Shown one piece after another: positions 10,201-25,200 of a stretch of 64,000 nt of DNA. The DNA lies in assembly GCA_032622095.1 (NCBI GenBank), contig CP136064.1:276049614-276113613 (forward strand), written 5' to 3'. A program made the translations under genes and the position numbers. Under the pieces are notes generated by a model. It did no database searches. It was not told the DNA's origin and saw only the letters and a program-made list of their open reading frames with translations. How positions within the stretch are numbered: position 1 is the stretch's first letter; each line of letters opens with the position of its first letter. Source of the DNA: Siphonodentalium dalli (Eukaryota > Mollusca > Scaphopoda > Gadilida > Siphonodentaliidae).

Positions 10201-13200
10201 TTTCGATTCTATGAAGTACACATATATATACGGAAGCCTCAATGAATGAGAAATAGTGAAAGCAGCTATTTTCCAATTCTGACGCAAAACGGATGGATTT
10301 TGTTTTACCAAAGTTAGTGCGTGAGACACCCACAAACTCCCACACGATCACACACCCTCACCTACACACGCCCCTGGTCCTAATTTAGTCAGCATGAAGC
10401 AAACATGAGCCTATGGAGTTATTAGCGCGCGCACCGCGTGTATACTGTTCTGCAATTTCTTGATAGCCGTGATCCCATGGACGATTTATTTATAGATAAT
10501 TGGTGTTTCCGGTTTAAAAGTCGAACTGCGCGACCAGGAGGCCGATTCCGGTAAAATGTGTAGTTGGGAATTTCAATTTCGTTTATTGTCCTGTACATTA
10601 TTATGCCAATAATGTTGATATTTGATTTGTGACAAGCTATGTCAATTACCAATAAAAGAAATTTAAAAGATAATTTATAAGTCTTATATTTCAACTTTTA
10701 TAGATATTTTTCGTTCTGCAGCCTACTGATGGTTGTGGTCGGAGACGGCCGAGTCGGCCGCCGGTTCGTTAATTAGGTGTTGGTTGTTATTGTTATTTTT
10801 AACGGAATTATGTGTTGGTCATTCGCGAAACCAATATATTTTATAATCTATAATTACAATCATGGGTATATAATATACGATCTTGAGCGCGTTACCATTT
10901 CTGACTATGGGTTTCTTGTATACACTACATCGATTTACCCCAGCGACAAAGTGAAGCTACTATATTTCAATTCTGACGCTAAACTGATGGATTTGCATTC
11001 AGTCTTGATCAGTGAAACGACTCGAGGGATTTGTATCTGCATTTCATTGAACGAGAACCAAATTCTAAAGTCATGGAAATTTCATTTTCATCATGTGTTG
11101 TAGGTTTCCAACTGACGGTGCCTCAATATTTCCAGCTGTTGGAATTTTCCAAGCTGTGACATAAAATGTCTAACTGTTGATTTGTTTTACCATAGTTAAG
11201 GGGTGAGACACCCTCAAAGCACAGTAACTCTCGCACGCCCCTTGTCGTAATAGAGTATGTCTGAAACAAACGAGAGCTGGTGGTGTATATATACCAAACA
11301 TTGATATTAGTCAGCGAGAAAGCGAAGCAACTATATTTCCAATTCTGACGCAAATCGGATCGATTTTCACTCGTGACAGGGAATGTCTAGACGACCCCAA
11401 CTGCACCCTTTTGATCCTGAACCAAACCTCCAGTCCGACCTTTTGGTTGTGATTGTCCAACAAACAACTCACAAATTCCCGCTGTTGCAAATTTACAAAG
11501 CGACATAGGTTTGACAGTAAAACTGTTTACAAGTTGTAAATTACAACTGACGACCATTCCAATAACACTATTACTGTGAGCGTTATATGGAATCGAATAC
11601 TGGTGCTTGCATGGGCCATATTCGTGTGATACTGGTGCTTGTATGGTCCATATTTGTGTGACTAGCTGACATGTATAATTCTCTTCTACAAAATTATATT
11701 CTGTGGCTCTATATAACACGATGATGACTTCGGTCACGGATTCGCCTTTGTATCCTTTCCCTCCATACATGGTGATACATCTTGTTAATCATTCATGCCC
11801 GACTCACAATTTAGACAAGAGAATGACATAATTATTAATGCCGTCTCAATTACTGCACGGTGTTCATTCCCCGAGGACAGTGTCATGAATAGCCCTCAAA
11901 TGCCAGCCTCGCTCATTAATTTATCAGGACAACCAGAGTAGTCCAACACCCAGAACGTTTAATCCAATTTGTTCTGGTGACTATGAATGAAGTAATTAAG
12001 ATTGGACATATTGAGGCTTAAGGCCACTTTTTATTTGTTAGTTTACGGATATTATATATTATCAAAAACATTGTTGTGTGTGAAAAACGACTGTTCGTGT
12101 TTTAAGGGTCAATTCAATTTCTTATAACACGCCAATCAGTCCTCGACCAATGGAAGTTATGTACTGTAAAGATCTTTAAGTCGTGGCCTGTTCTATCAAA
12201 AACGGTCTGTCGTGATTACAACATGCCTATGCATTGTATTCGCGGTGCACACCTTGATTGACCAATTATGCACAATTTTATCACAAGCAAATGCAGGGAT
12301 GTGGCAACATGGAAGACATGGGCGATACATCATGCCAAAGCTATATTTTAATATTATCAGAAATTTCAAAGGGAAATGTCAAATACAAGTTGGAAATGTG
12401 TTTAGACTTCGTGGACATTGCGTTGTGAAGCCGAGCGGCAGGATGATTTGTATTTATTTATTGTGGGCCATAACAAGCACTCAGCAGGCCATATTTTTGG
12501 AAGGAGGCAGAAGTCTGAAAAAGCGTTACACGAAGCAAACTCCACGCAGGGCCCTCTCGGTTATCATTGCGATCTCAGCGGAGCGATGAGATATAACCTG
12601 GAGTTTGTACACGAAGCTCAGTGGAACAGATTAAGGTTTTATGGATTTGGTTTCACCATGTAATGTAAATGCGTTGCATGGAGATCGGAGGGCATGAGGA
12701 AGGAAAAATAAAATCTAAAATTAGTTCTGAATTTTTACATTTTGTTCTTTTGATAAAAACAATCGGGCAGGAGGATAAATAATCCTAAAGTAAATGTAAT
12801 GCGCATCAATTTGTGATAAAATATTGAAATTATTTTGTAAATTGTAACGGACACCAAAGAAAGTCGCAGGGGTACATCTAAATATTGCCAAGGTATGTTA
12901 GTGTCACAATTGTTTAGAAAGGCTCCTTGTGATTGTCATACAAGGGCATTTATGAGAGGCTGATGACAATTCCAGCCAATCAGAAATAATTCTATTTTAT
13001 TGTCTGGCCTTCTTGATACTCGATAAATTATTACTACTAATTTGAGTTTGTTTATTTTATTTTTGTTTTGTTATGTATACACAATATTAGACTTTCGTCA
13101 AATTTCGTTTTTTTCTTTGGTGATTTTCAGGGTATAGGGCGATCCGCAAACCAACACATACATACAGTCGCCTAATTGTATTTGTTCTGATGTCTTTGAA

Positions 13201-16200
13201 TGAAGTCGTTGTGAGAGGACGTATTGACGTGGGGCGGGTCGTTATGAGTGGACATATTTGCGTGGCGCGGGGTTATTGTGTTCTTTGTTCACGCGTATTC
13301 ATCCGATATTAATTCGGCGAAGACGATTTATTCCCACGTGACCTGGGACTCCGTCCCAACCAATTACCACGTGCCCTCTAGGGACGTCTCTCATTAGACA
13401 TCTGTCTGAAAGGGGAGACGACTCCATAAACCAATCGATGACATACATCAGCGAAGAATGCGTCATAAATTTATCGAATTTACAATTCTCTAAATACCAT
13501 CCATAGATGACTTTATACAGTCAGTATAGAGTGTGGGATAAGATCAACATTGAACACAGGGCGGTCCCCACTAAGCCCACCGAGAGCTTTCCGATGAATG
13601 GTAACAAGCCATTTTTCCGAGTAAATCCTGAAAATTACCCATAATTATGCTGTGGTTATGGAGTCGATTAATTAGGGCATTACTGTATAAGCGAAAACGA
13701 CTAGTCATTGTCAAATTTAGCCAGAGCCAATAATCTGGGCTACTCCAAAAAAACAAAACAGCACAACGCACCAATAGGAATCGAGATTCCACTTCTCCGC
13801 TCATGGCTAAGGATAGCTATTGTTTGTCGTTATGTCTTTTTGTTCTTCGTACCATATATATTGGTTGGCAGATTAAACATATCTTCTTCCCTCTCAGTCT
13901 TTTATCACATATCACACACAACATGTAGATTCATGTATATTTTTGGGAAGAATTAGATAATGTGTACACCAAATAAAATATGTTTATCTATACAGGTGTG
14001 ACTGTTCCAATCGGACCGATACAAAATAGTAGCTATAATTATATAATTATTAAAAGGGGATGGCTCTTTCGATCCTCAAATTACGTTTCGCAATTTTATA
14101 GCAACATGACATCGCATATTGAAATTCACCCGATCCGCATAGCATTATACATAATATAGATATACTCAATGGCGGTATTTTTTTTTTACCAACTATAGAG
14201 ACTTAATTGAACACCGCGCGTAAACTCCCATCGAGCTCACCATTACGTTATATACAGCTTAATAACGGACATATTACGGACACACAGTATCGCCGAAGGG
14301 TGATAACCCAATAATGGAACGATATATAACACAGTACAAGAATTTGTCAAACTCTTTCTTTTGGAATGTAGTGCTTACCGCACACCGCGGCTTGATCGAA
14401 CTAATGACTCTTATGAAGACACAGTTCCCAGACTTTGAAAACATGACACAAACTGAACAGCTTGTCAAAATCCTATCCAACAATATTTCAAATTCATGCA
14501 CTTCAATTTGTCATATAATCCGAAAATTATTTTCCGCACGCGATGAGCATCGCCTCATAAATCAATGAATAAATGAAGACGAGACGACCCTATGCACATT
14601 CAGTTTTACTAAGGTTATATATTACCATCTATTATTATATCATTTATTATATTGTTCAATGAACAACTATATGTTATTATGTTGCATACTGTCCTTATAA
14701 GGATGTTTTGCCTATTAAACTTATCTTATGGTCTGGTCTTAGGGTGTAAGATATTCAACTTTTGATCCAAAACAACACCTTTCAGACTTGATTGGAAAAT
14801 AAAACAACTGGGTTCGAAATTCAAACTGATGTTGGGTCAGGCATGAAAGTTTCAACAGTTGAAAATTGTTGAATAGTTGTGGTGAGATACCCTAGCCCAC
14901 GTAGACAGACCGCGTTCGTCGCATGTATATTGATCATTACGATTGAGAACAGACGCCCGGTATAGACACGTTGGTTATATCGTATTATATAGTAAAATAC
15001 ATCACATGAACGTTTATGGCTACCGGAAGCGACACCGGAGTCTCATAGATCGATGGAATTACAGTCAGCCCAGACGTCTTAATGAAGCACTGACAGAGAT
15101 AACAAGCCGCCGGATTAGATGCGCAATAAAATCCGTGCCGTGGGTGTGAACATGTCGCGTCACTGGGTTATACAAGCAACTAAATCATTGAAATTATACC
15201 CCTTGGTGAACCGGCATAATATAGCGGAGGACTCCGAAGACGCCTGGTCGAAGTCAACTGTGGGTGTGGCGGAAACACACAGAAAGGGTGAAGGGACCAG
15301 CAAACTGCCAATCCGATCATCCTATACCCGACCTTCGACCGTAAACGCCTCAACTATAGTCTCGAGTCAGAATACACAGTTCTGGAAGCGGAAAGGTTTC
15401 TGATATCACGGGTCTACTAAATTCATATGTATACGGAATGTCTGTAATATGTTCTATATGGAAATGTTGTGCCAAAAAAAAAGTAGGTAGTTATGGTAAT
15501 GCCAATTTATTTCAAGAAATTATTATGATGGATTGCCACTGTTTCTGACGTGCTAATTTTTGTATTGTAATTGTATCGTGTGCATGGCATATATATGGGA
15601 CATACGTTAGTTGCTAGTAACCACCGATCGAACTAAGAAAGGGGTGAAAATCGTGACTCCACATTGTAAGCTTCGAGGCACGCATCAAAGTGGGATATAA
15701 CGCCATAACAGTATACATGGTGCAGGAAAGATGAACCTCAGACAGGGATAATTTGATTATACACTGGCTTTATGAGGCTACTTCGCTTCACTCGACCCAC
15801 CGTCATAACGTCATGACGGTGGTCACAGCGAAGCGTATGGCGTCACATATTCAGCTTGAGTTGGTTAATTTAGTGGAGTTTATTGTCCTTTAAATCACCA
15901 TACTGCTATGCATGATGTCCATACTTATCACGACGCCTGATTACGGTGGTTATTTACACCGGCAATTCACTCAACTGCACATATAATTCCAGGCAATTCT
16001 TCAAGGATTGTCCACTTATAAATGGACAATCGGTACCGAAAATGGTCATTCATAAATGGACAACCCAACCACGCGTGGCACGCGAGCTTGGGATTGTCCA
16101 CTAAATGAAGACATGTTTTGTTAATCCTGCATGAAGGGCAATAATACTATAAATAGTGTTAATTTGCTAAATAACGGTGGTTTGTATGAGAAGTGTTTTT

Positions 16201-19200
16201 GACGAAATAACGGAAATATTCGAAGAAGAGTTTTTAAAGAGCGTACCCCAAACCTCCACCAAGCCCACCCACCCAAGGGAAGAATTTGAATTATATTTCA
16301 CAAAAGTTGATATGTTGCAAATTTCTCATACAAATCTCCGTCATTTAGTAAAGGTACATTCTTTATAGAGTTATTACCCGTCAGATTTAATATGAAGCTA
16401 ACATGCAGGATTATCGATATATGTCGTGATTTAGTGGACAATCGCAAGCTCGCGTGCCACGTGCGGTCGGATTGTCCATTTATTAATGACCATTTTAGGT
16501 ACCGATTGTCCATTTATAAGTGGACAGTCTTATGCGCATTAGGTACATAATTCACATAGAAGCCACCGAATCCGGAAACAACCGACACAAGTTTCCACAT
16601 TCCCGAATCATGGTGCATTCCGTGATAACAAATTCGCGCATATCGGGATTTGAACCAGCTTTGCGGCTTATATTTGCCAAATTGAGCCATTGCCCCCTTT
16701 ACGGTATTTAGCGGCCGCTGTTCTGAGCCACTGCCCCCATATGGTATGAGGCGTGCGCGATGTAAATATAGAAGGCCGATGACTTCCCTGCACACATGAA
16801 TGGTCCATATCTCTACCTGTCACAGTGTTAGAAGAAGCCTTGTATGGTCACATGAGTTGAGCATAATCTTAGCATTCATCATCAGACGACTGTGCAAATG
16901 CATAATCTCCACTCGGAACAGAGATCTCTGAAGATTATGCCCCCCTCGCCATTAAGTGGTTCCGCTACCCCTGGCCATACAACTCATCCCCGATCAAACG
17001 AAGGAATCGGGTAATGCAAGTGCAAATGAACGAATTACTAATCTGACAAAAGAGAAACCGCGGCCAGATAACATCAAATATTCACCGAACAAGATGTTAC
17101 TTAATGGACATGCCAAGATCAGGCACATTGATCTGGTACTCAAGACGACTGATGATCGCGCCAACTCTGAGTCTGGGTATCGTGATCTGAGGCGTATTTA
17201 AACGGCTTTAAATGGATGCAGACCGATAAGATCGGTCGATAGCGATTCTACAAACAAACGCGGCACCGCCTGGAAATTTATCGACAGAGAAAGCAGTATG
17301 AGAACGTTCTGAGGTGTCACTGCGGTCATTTGAAGACAAGTTTGGTGGGTGATTTGGTTGGTTTGGTTTATTTTGGGTTTGCTGCCATTTTGCCACTACA
17401 TCATATCATTGCATGACACACATGTGGGAGTAAAGTGCATAGGGCTGCTCGATGACACTTGAGTCTACGACAAAAGGTACCATGTCTTGCACACCGGAAG
17501 CTGACATATCAACTAACGACAGGCAGAGCACCCTGGTGTAAATGCAATTAGAAAGTTGAATTAACCCTTTCAGTGCCAGGTCCGATTTTTGTATCAACCC
17601 ATATACCCTGTGCCAATTCATTCTCTTATATATGCGAGTCGACCATAGGTCGCCTCGCATATATAAGAGAATGCATTGGTCTAACAATTTTTCATCATTT
17701 GCTATTATCTTTTACAATTTTTTACAATTTTAATAAATTTTTCTTATATTCTTTAACAGACTTATTTTGTAGGTTTAGTGCCAGGGAATCTTACGTTTTT
17801 CATGGGCATCAAAATTATTACTATGAATACTTGGTGATAGTTTTGAGTTATAACATGCCCCTAAGGTTTTAACCAGTTTGTTTTTAAATTCGCCTTTGCA
17901 TGCTTAAGCATACCCAAAAAAATTCAACCCAAAACAAATCTAAAAACAAAATAATAATAATTTTGTTTTTATTTTTTTTAGGGCCGATTTTACAGACCGT
18001 AAATTAGGGCCGATGAGATCGCCCCCTGGCACTGAAAGGGTTAAATATGCAAAAAAGCCTCATGTCCTTCCGTATATTGCGTATTGTCGTACAAATTGTA
18101 CCTGAATTAAAGGTCCAAACTATTTATATAAGTTATAAATTGTTCAAATTTATTTGTGTGGTATATATATATACCATTCATAAAAGTGTTCTGCAAACAA
18201 GTTAATGTTTCGTGCAAGTACGAGCGATGTACATATGGACGATATATAAAGCGCCGCCTGTGCTAGACGAGGTTGGCGCGGGTTCTAACCCCGACGTGGC
18301 CGAAAATCGGGACCGACTCACAAGCTTGATCTGATTTGATGGACATCTCAATGTGAAATTTTATCGATACGTGACCATTTTATCGATACGTGACCATTTT
18401 ATCGATACGTGACCATTTCGATAAGAATTTGTTCACGCTCACTGAATCAAGCACATTTTAACCCTTTACCCAACCGAACGGCCCTGTGCCAATGCATTCT
18501 CTTATATATGCAAGTCGGTCATAGGTCGCCTCGCATATATAAGAGAATACATTGGCTTAACGCATTAAAAATTATAAAATTGTTAAAGAATGTAAGAAAA
18601 AATGGTAAAAAGTGTTAGGCCAATGCATTCTCTTATATATGCATTGGCACAGGACATAACTGTAACCATCACAATGTGGTCAATGAGCCGGTTCCAATGA
18701 TATCCATATTTGTATGGTGTTATTGAGACAGATCCAAGATAATTTAGGCTGTTGCAGCTTTATTTGGCCGTTTTTGGCCGGTTTGTTGGGTAAAGGGTTA
18801 AGCAATGCACACTCATAATGAGTCCTTGCCTCCATAAATCCGATTTATTAGTGTTTTGTTTAAAGAGCGTTATCTAAAATATTACTGTTACTCATATTTA
18901 ATACCAATCGTGAACCCCGATTAAGTACATGTCGCTATTCAATCGTGTGCGTATTAGATGCCATCATCACTGTGTGGTTTTCTACAGTGGACTATATTCT
19001 TCTCGATCCTCTGAACGGTAAATGTGTTTCTATTGATTTTACAGACCGTTAGACTTGGTTGGACTCGTATCAGATCATGATATAATTGCGTAATGCATCA
19101 TATATTGGTTTGTCGCCTGCCCGACTCGTATAAACCAGAACATTTACGTGCCCTGCAGGCAATTCGAGGAATAAATCTCTGCACCACGGTTAATGGCCAG

Positions 19201-22200
19201 ACACACAGCACTATATACACTATCATTGATTACATGATGCACGGACCCACAACACTATATATTTTCAATATAATTATCAGCTCCTTGGTTGTCTTAGAAT
19301 CTGAAAGATTGAGATTTGGGGTAACTTTTTATGTAAAATATTCCGGTACATGTAGCAAGGAATCTGCCTTTAAATAATGTGTTTTCGTAAATATGCTCAG
19401 AATCGCGCTAAAAATACGCTAAAAAACCGCACCATCTTTAACACCGCACCACAACATTCAAAGAGTTAATTTGTGTAACAATGGCCACGGGAAGAGTTAA
19501 TTTGTGTAACAATGGCCATGGTGGAGTTAATTTGTGTAACAATGGCCATGGTGGAGTTAATTTGTGTAACAATGGCCATGGGAATTTGCAGGGAATTTAT
19601 ATTATGCTGTTTTTTGTTTAGGTTAAGTTGTAAACACAATGAATGCTATTGAGCAATCAGAGAACATTTTCCAGTTTATTCTCTCATATTATATAGAACA
19701 TGCCATGCAAATTGTTGTTGTTGTTTTTTGCTTGGAATACCAACATCGTGTCCACAGTTTTATATTCTATAACTTCAAAGCGTCCTTCTGGGACATATAA
19801 TGCTCTTCGAAAGGTAGTTCAAGTATCTATCGACCTATTTCGACACCGGGAAAAGTTCAAAAGCGACTATGCGGCTTCAATGGCAAGAGCCACACCATTA
19901 TATACGATATAATTAATTCCATACTACGTGCACGGGGTTGGTAATTCGACCATTTACAATTATCTATCAGGATCTAATTCAACACCACCGGTATATAGAT
20001 TTAGTTGTTAACTTTTCCATTATTCAATTTCGCGGCGTATAATCGACGTAGAAGGAGAAGGGTGCCTAATTTTGAATTAACCCTTTACCCAACAAACCGG
20101 CCAAAACCGGCCAAATAAAGCTGCAACAGCCTAAATTATCTTGGGTCTGTCTCAATAAAACCATACAAATATGGATATCATTGGAACCGGCTCATTGACC
20201 ACATTGTGATGGTTATAGTTATGCCCTGTGCCAATGCATTCTCTTATATATGCGAGTCGACCATAGGTCGCCTCGCATATATAAGAGAATGCATTGGCCT
20301 AAAAAAAATCTTTTTTTTAACACTTTTGACCATTTTTTCTTACATTCTTTAACAATTTTATGATTTTTAATGTGTTAAGCCAATGCATTCTCTTATATAT
20401 GCGAGGCGACCTATGGTCGACTCGCATATATAAGAGAATGCATTGGCACAGGGCCCTTCTGTTGGGTAAAGGGTTAAATTCCAAATTTTTTCAATATCCT
20501 ATTATTCCGGTACATTTACTTATCTTAAAGGGTTGAAAATTTTCCAACAAAAATAGAAAACACGCGATTTTTAATCTAAAACAGCAAAATGTCATTTGGT
20601 CAGGAATGAAATTTCCAACTGTTGAGTTTTTTTTACCAAAGTTGGAAGGGTGAGAAAGCCCCAAACACCGTCGTTGCCTCCCTGAGTGACACATACCACA
20701 CATCACATTGCTGTTGTAATATTCTACTTCCAGCATCTCGTTAAAGACAGAAGCCTCCAGAAGTCAAAATTGATTACTTTAGACTAAACATCTGAAGCCA
20801 TCTTCTCGCTATTTGGGCCGTGTGTGTTATGAGTATAAACAGCGACAGTGTTTCTCTTGGCGGATCGTAGGATCTGATTGAACCCCGAATGTATAATTAA
20901 AGCCCGAAAAATGAAATCGTTCTCAGGTTCATTTATAATTGGCAAAAATAAACAGCGATTTTTATACTTTCGTTTTTCGGATGAATGCAATCGTATAGTT
21001 ATTAGCCGTTATGCAGGGACTAGCCCTCTTTGTATTGAGCGAGGTTATCACGTGAAATGGAAAACAGTACGTGAACGCGAAACCACACGTGTTACGGACT
21101 ATGTTAAGTACAGCGTATATAATGCAAACGAGAATAACATTATTTCTTATTTGACTTACTGATACAAATCTACACAACCACTGGCTGTCAAAACCCTCGA
21201 CGCAACCGACGCTGTTTAAATGTTAGAACAATTAGTTCTCAAACTTAGGTTATTACTTCACCAATTCGACCCATGCAGACAATCTCTATCAGAAGTGCAC
21301 CAGTCATATACTTCCTTTCTGTCTCTGTCATCGGCTGAGTACTAGTATGTGGTTTCTATATTTAGCGCGGGGTTTTCCAGTCAAAATGGCGAAAACCGAT
21401 CGCCCGAAAGTCAAATGTCATAATTATGTGCATTGAAAACAATTCCCGCACTAAAATCTCAACGACAGAATGGAGGATCAGAGCCGAAGTTTTGTTGACG
21501 ATTTTCGCAAGCTACTCGTCAAAATTGCAGCAAATTAGAACTCTTATGTTTGACTTGCCACGCGTGCATGTTGTCGTGACATTGTCTTCCATGTGCGTTT
21601 ATACTTTTGTGCTGATAAAATAATCGAGACCCAAATCACACCGTTTCGCAATATAGTTATTTGGTTCTGGTGGGACTTTCCAGAGGATTCCATGCATTTG
21701 CACATGTAAAATAATGCAATGGCTTACAAAGTCAAGGTAAATATTGTTAGGCCATTGTATTCCCTTATATATGCGAGGCTCGAATATATATACATTGCGA
21801 ACGCATTGAGGGCCTTTAACCCTTCCATGACTGGAGCTTCCTGAAATTTTGCGAAAACAATGTGCCAATGTATTCTCTTATATATGCGAGTCTCCCATAG
21901 GGATCCGCGCATATATACGAGAATACATTGGCCTAGCAATATTTACCTTGACCCTGTGAGACATTGTATTCTCATATACTTGTATATGCAAGGCTAGCAA
22001 TGGGAGACTCGCATCTATAAGATAATACATTGGCATAACAATATTTACCTTGACCTTGTAAGCCACTACATTGTCTTATATATGTGATGCTCCATATGAG
22101 AGACTGGAATATAAAAGTGAATACACTGGCACATGATCTTCAATGCTGCACCAGCGCAGCTCCCGTCATGAAAAGACAAACGAAAGAGTGCGATCAGTGG

Positions 22201-25200
22201 GAAGAGCTAATCAGTTAAAATCGAGAAGCATGTTGCCAAAAGTAGCAGAAAACCGCTGTTCGCCTTCGTCTGGCAAAGAACAAAATGAGCGTCTTCTCAG
22301 AGATCGAAAACACGAACAACAAATAAACGTTTTAGCACCTCGGATATTTGATGGTTTATTTTACTTGTTTCTCCGTGCATCGATCAACACCACGAACGAT
22401 CAATGAGAAGAATTCGAAACATTCACCACACGCGGCATGCATCGGAGAAAAATAACAGTTCCCGTGCGACTATTCCGGCATAGAATTAATGTTTTCTGTG
22501 AGAATATTTTACAAACATTACTTTGGGCTAATTAGGACAGGTGTTTTCTATTTGAGTATCAATTTGATCTCAAAGCTTGTGTCTTCACGGTGACATAATA
22601 TGGCAACTTTAGCGCGCGCTGTAGAGTTTGAAATATTGTTGTAATTGGCTTGTATCGAGGATGTAAATTCTTTAGCCATCACCATTATCCGAGGCATATA
22701 CCATGAGACTCATGGGAGTGTATACATAGTTTATTTTATTCATTCTTTAAAGGGGTACTGTACCCCAATTTCAATAAATTCCCGGTGACAATAGCGATCT
22801 AATATGAATATTATATTATAAAATAACTAATTTGAGTCGACGATGTCTACCGAAAACGTTCCGGTTAACAGGCTATCGTAAAAGTTAAATTGAATTATTT
22901 AATATAAATTCATTTATGGCTGGAGTCATAAAATGGAGAATTATGCCATTACGAGTTACCGTTCTTGAAATCGCATATGTTGCGTGTCTTTTATCGACGG
23001 CCGTTCGCGAACATTATTGAGTTGCAAACAAAACATGTTACCTGCAAAAGAAGGCCCGTTATAACCGATTCGGAAAAAAGGAGAAAGAAACAAAGAGTCA
23101 TAAAGCGTCAAGTATTTTATAGGGAGTGAGATTGTTCGATGGAAGAGATTGAATGCATCAATCGAAGCTGTGAGCAATTAACTTCCGGTTCTTCCTGCGA
23201 CCGCGTCTTCTCCTGTGAAGGTCAAAAACATGGCGCGTAGTTTGAAATCGTAATATTTTTGTTTCCAAGATCAATATTTTCTTCGCTAAATTAGGTTTAT
23301 ACGAAACTCATATAACACGAACACAATCTAACTTGAAAGTTATTTCAATGGGAGTAAATAAAAAAATCGCCTATCTCTGTGTACAGTACACCTTTAAAGC
23401 TATCAGTGCAAGTATAAATTATATTACACATGTATATATATACATGTATATATAGTTAATATAGTTTAGAGTTTCAGTCACATACATGTAGGTGTAACCC
23501 CAAACCACAAATAGCAACAGGTCTACAATATTACGTCATATATGCGACGGTGCAAAATCCACAAATATAGATACCTCAAATCAGTAGAAGATAACACACG
23601 TTCAACCCCTCTTTACAAATCGTTTCCCCACTTTTTGTGGATTAGAAATTCATCACTGCGACATTTCTTTATAATTGCAAACATCTCAGTTTCCTGAAAA
23701 TAAATTTATCGCATACTAAACCCGGTCTCATTTTTAGTAAGACACACATGACAGTATCAACGGCATACACAGTGACGTACGAGCTAAGCGAAATGCTATC
23801 GGTCAATGATGTTATTATGTTATTTGAATATAATGATGTTATTATATGTGTGTTCGGTTATTTAAGGATTAACTGTCATGTGGACTGTTTTTATGGAGAT
23901 GTAACCGTGATGTAAGTGGACATAACTTGTGTAAAACCCGAAGGGTTTTACATACAAGTTATGACCACTTACCTCACGGTTACATCTCCATAAAAATAGT
24001 CCACATGACAGTTAATCCTTATATTTATATACATTTAGCGAAAAAGCCACTTTTGTAAATGTATTTAAATCGAACAGTGTATCGTGACAAAAACAGCCCA
24101 AAATACACCATAGCACCATTGGCAAAAGTTAATAGGAACAATTTCTCTTCATATTGAAACCCGATGATGTATTAAGTCAATCCTGCGCGAGTCCAAATGC
24201 GCCCAAAACATTACGCGTTCGTCTTTCCAAACCCAATGACGTATCGATGGTGTTATGAACTTGGTGTTATGAGGCGTTGCGCATTCACCGATAAATAACT
24301 GCAACTAGCCACGTGGGCGCCGACCAATCAGAATGCTGGATTTAGTGATGACAACACTTAGTATGTAAATATTTAGTGTTGACTGTGAGATAAACATGGG
24401 TGATAAGAGCTGTTGAACAATTGTGTCAACATGAAAAGACACATCTAAATTGTTTTTATGTGTAACCAATCAGGTAAGTGGGTGTCAGACCAGGTAACAC
24501 GAGTTCCAGGGTAAGCAACACCAAACCTAGCACACGAGAATGACAGAAAACAAGTCAAAGTGAAGCACTGGCAGGTAGACCATAAATGGCCTATTTGTTA
24601 GTCAACATAGGTTTTAGTAAGAAAGAAAAACGCCTCAAACATATTCGTCATTTTACCCACATAATATTTCCAGCCGCTCCGTGACTTTGCTCTCCGACTC
24701 AAAATTTTATGCCAAGAACACGAGGAACACAGTGTCTGCATGTGATTGGGACCCTGACCCTAATATATCCCCTTTCTTTCATATACTTTGCAGACACTCT
24801 CCTCTTGTTCTTGACATCCATTACATTTTTACTCATGAAAAGACACATCTAAATTGGAACTATATTTTTTCTTGACGGTGTCTTTACTTCCTGGTTGTTT
24901 GTGATAAGGAAATTAATATTTTTGTTTAACCCCAACCGTTTCGAAATCGTTTTTCATTACTAAAATGTGATTATGTGATGAACAGGTGATCAAATTCGTC
25001 GCTAAAGATCGGCTCGAACGAATTTAGTGCACTCCGTTAATAAGTTTCGTATAACAGTGTGACTCACTGGAGATCCTCTGATGAAATTTCAAAGCTCACT
25101 CGTGCTGATATTGTTTTTCAGATGTATGTCTGATTCATACTGGCAGACGACAGACTTACCGGAAGCGAGCGTCATCGTCTGCTTCCACAACGAGGCTGCG

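Noticed and set aside
10777-11103. 108-codon hydrophobic frame in intron 1
   Set aside because: Its DNA is partly repeated at 45.48-45.60 kb, so it is repeat-derived, and the hydrophobicity reflects AT-rich codons.
11387-11770. 127-codon - strand frame in intron 1
   Set aside because: No domain, signal peptide or splice context; it overlaps old dispersed repeat sequence.
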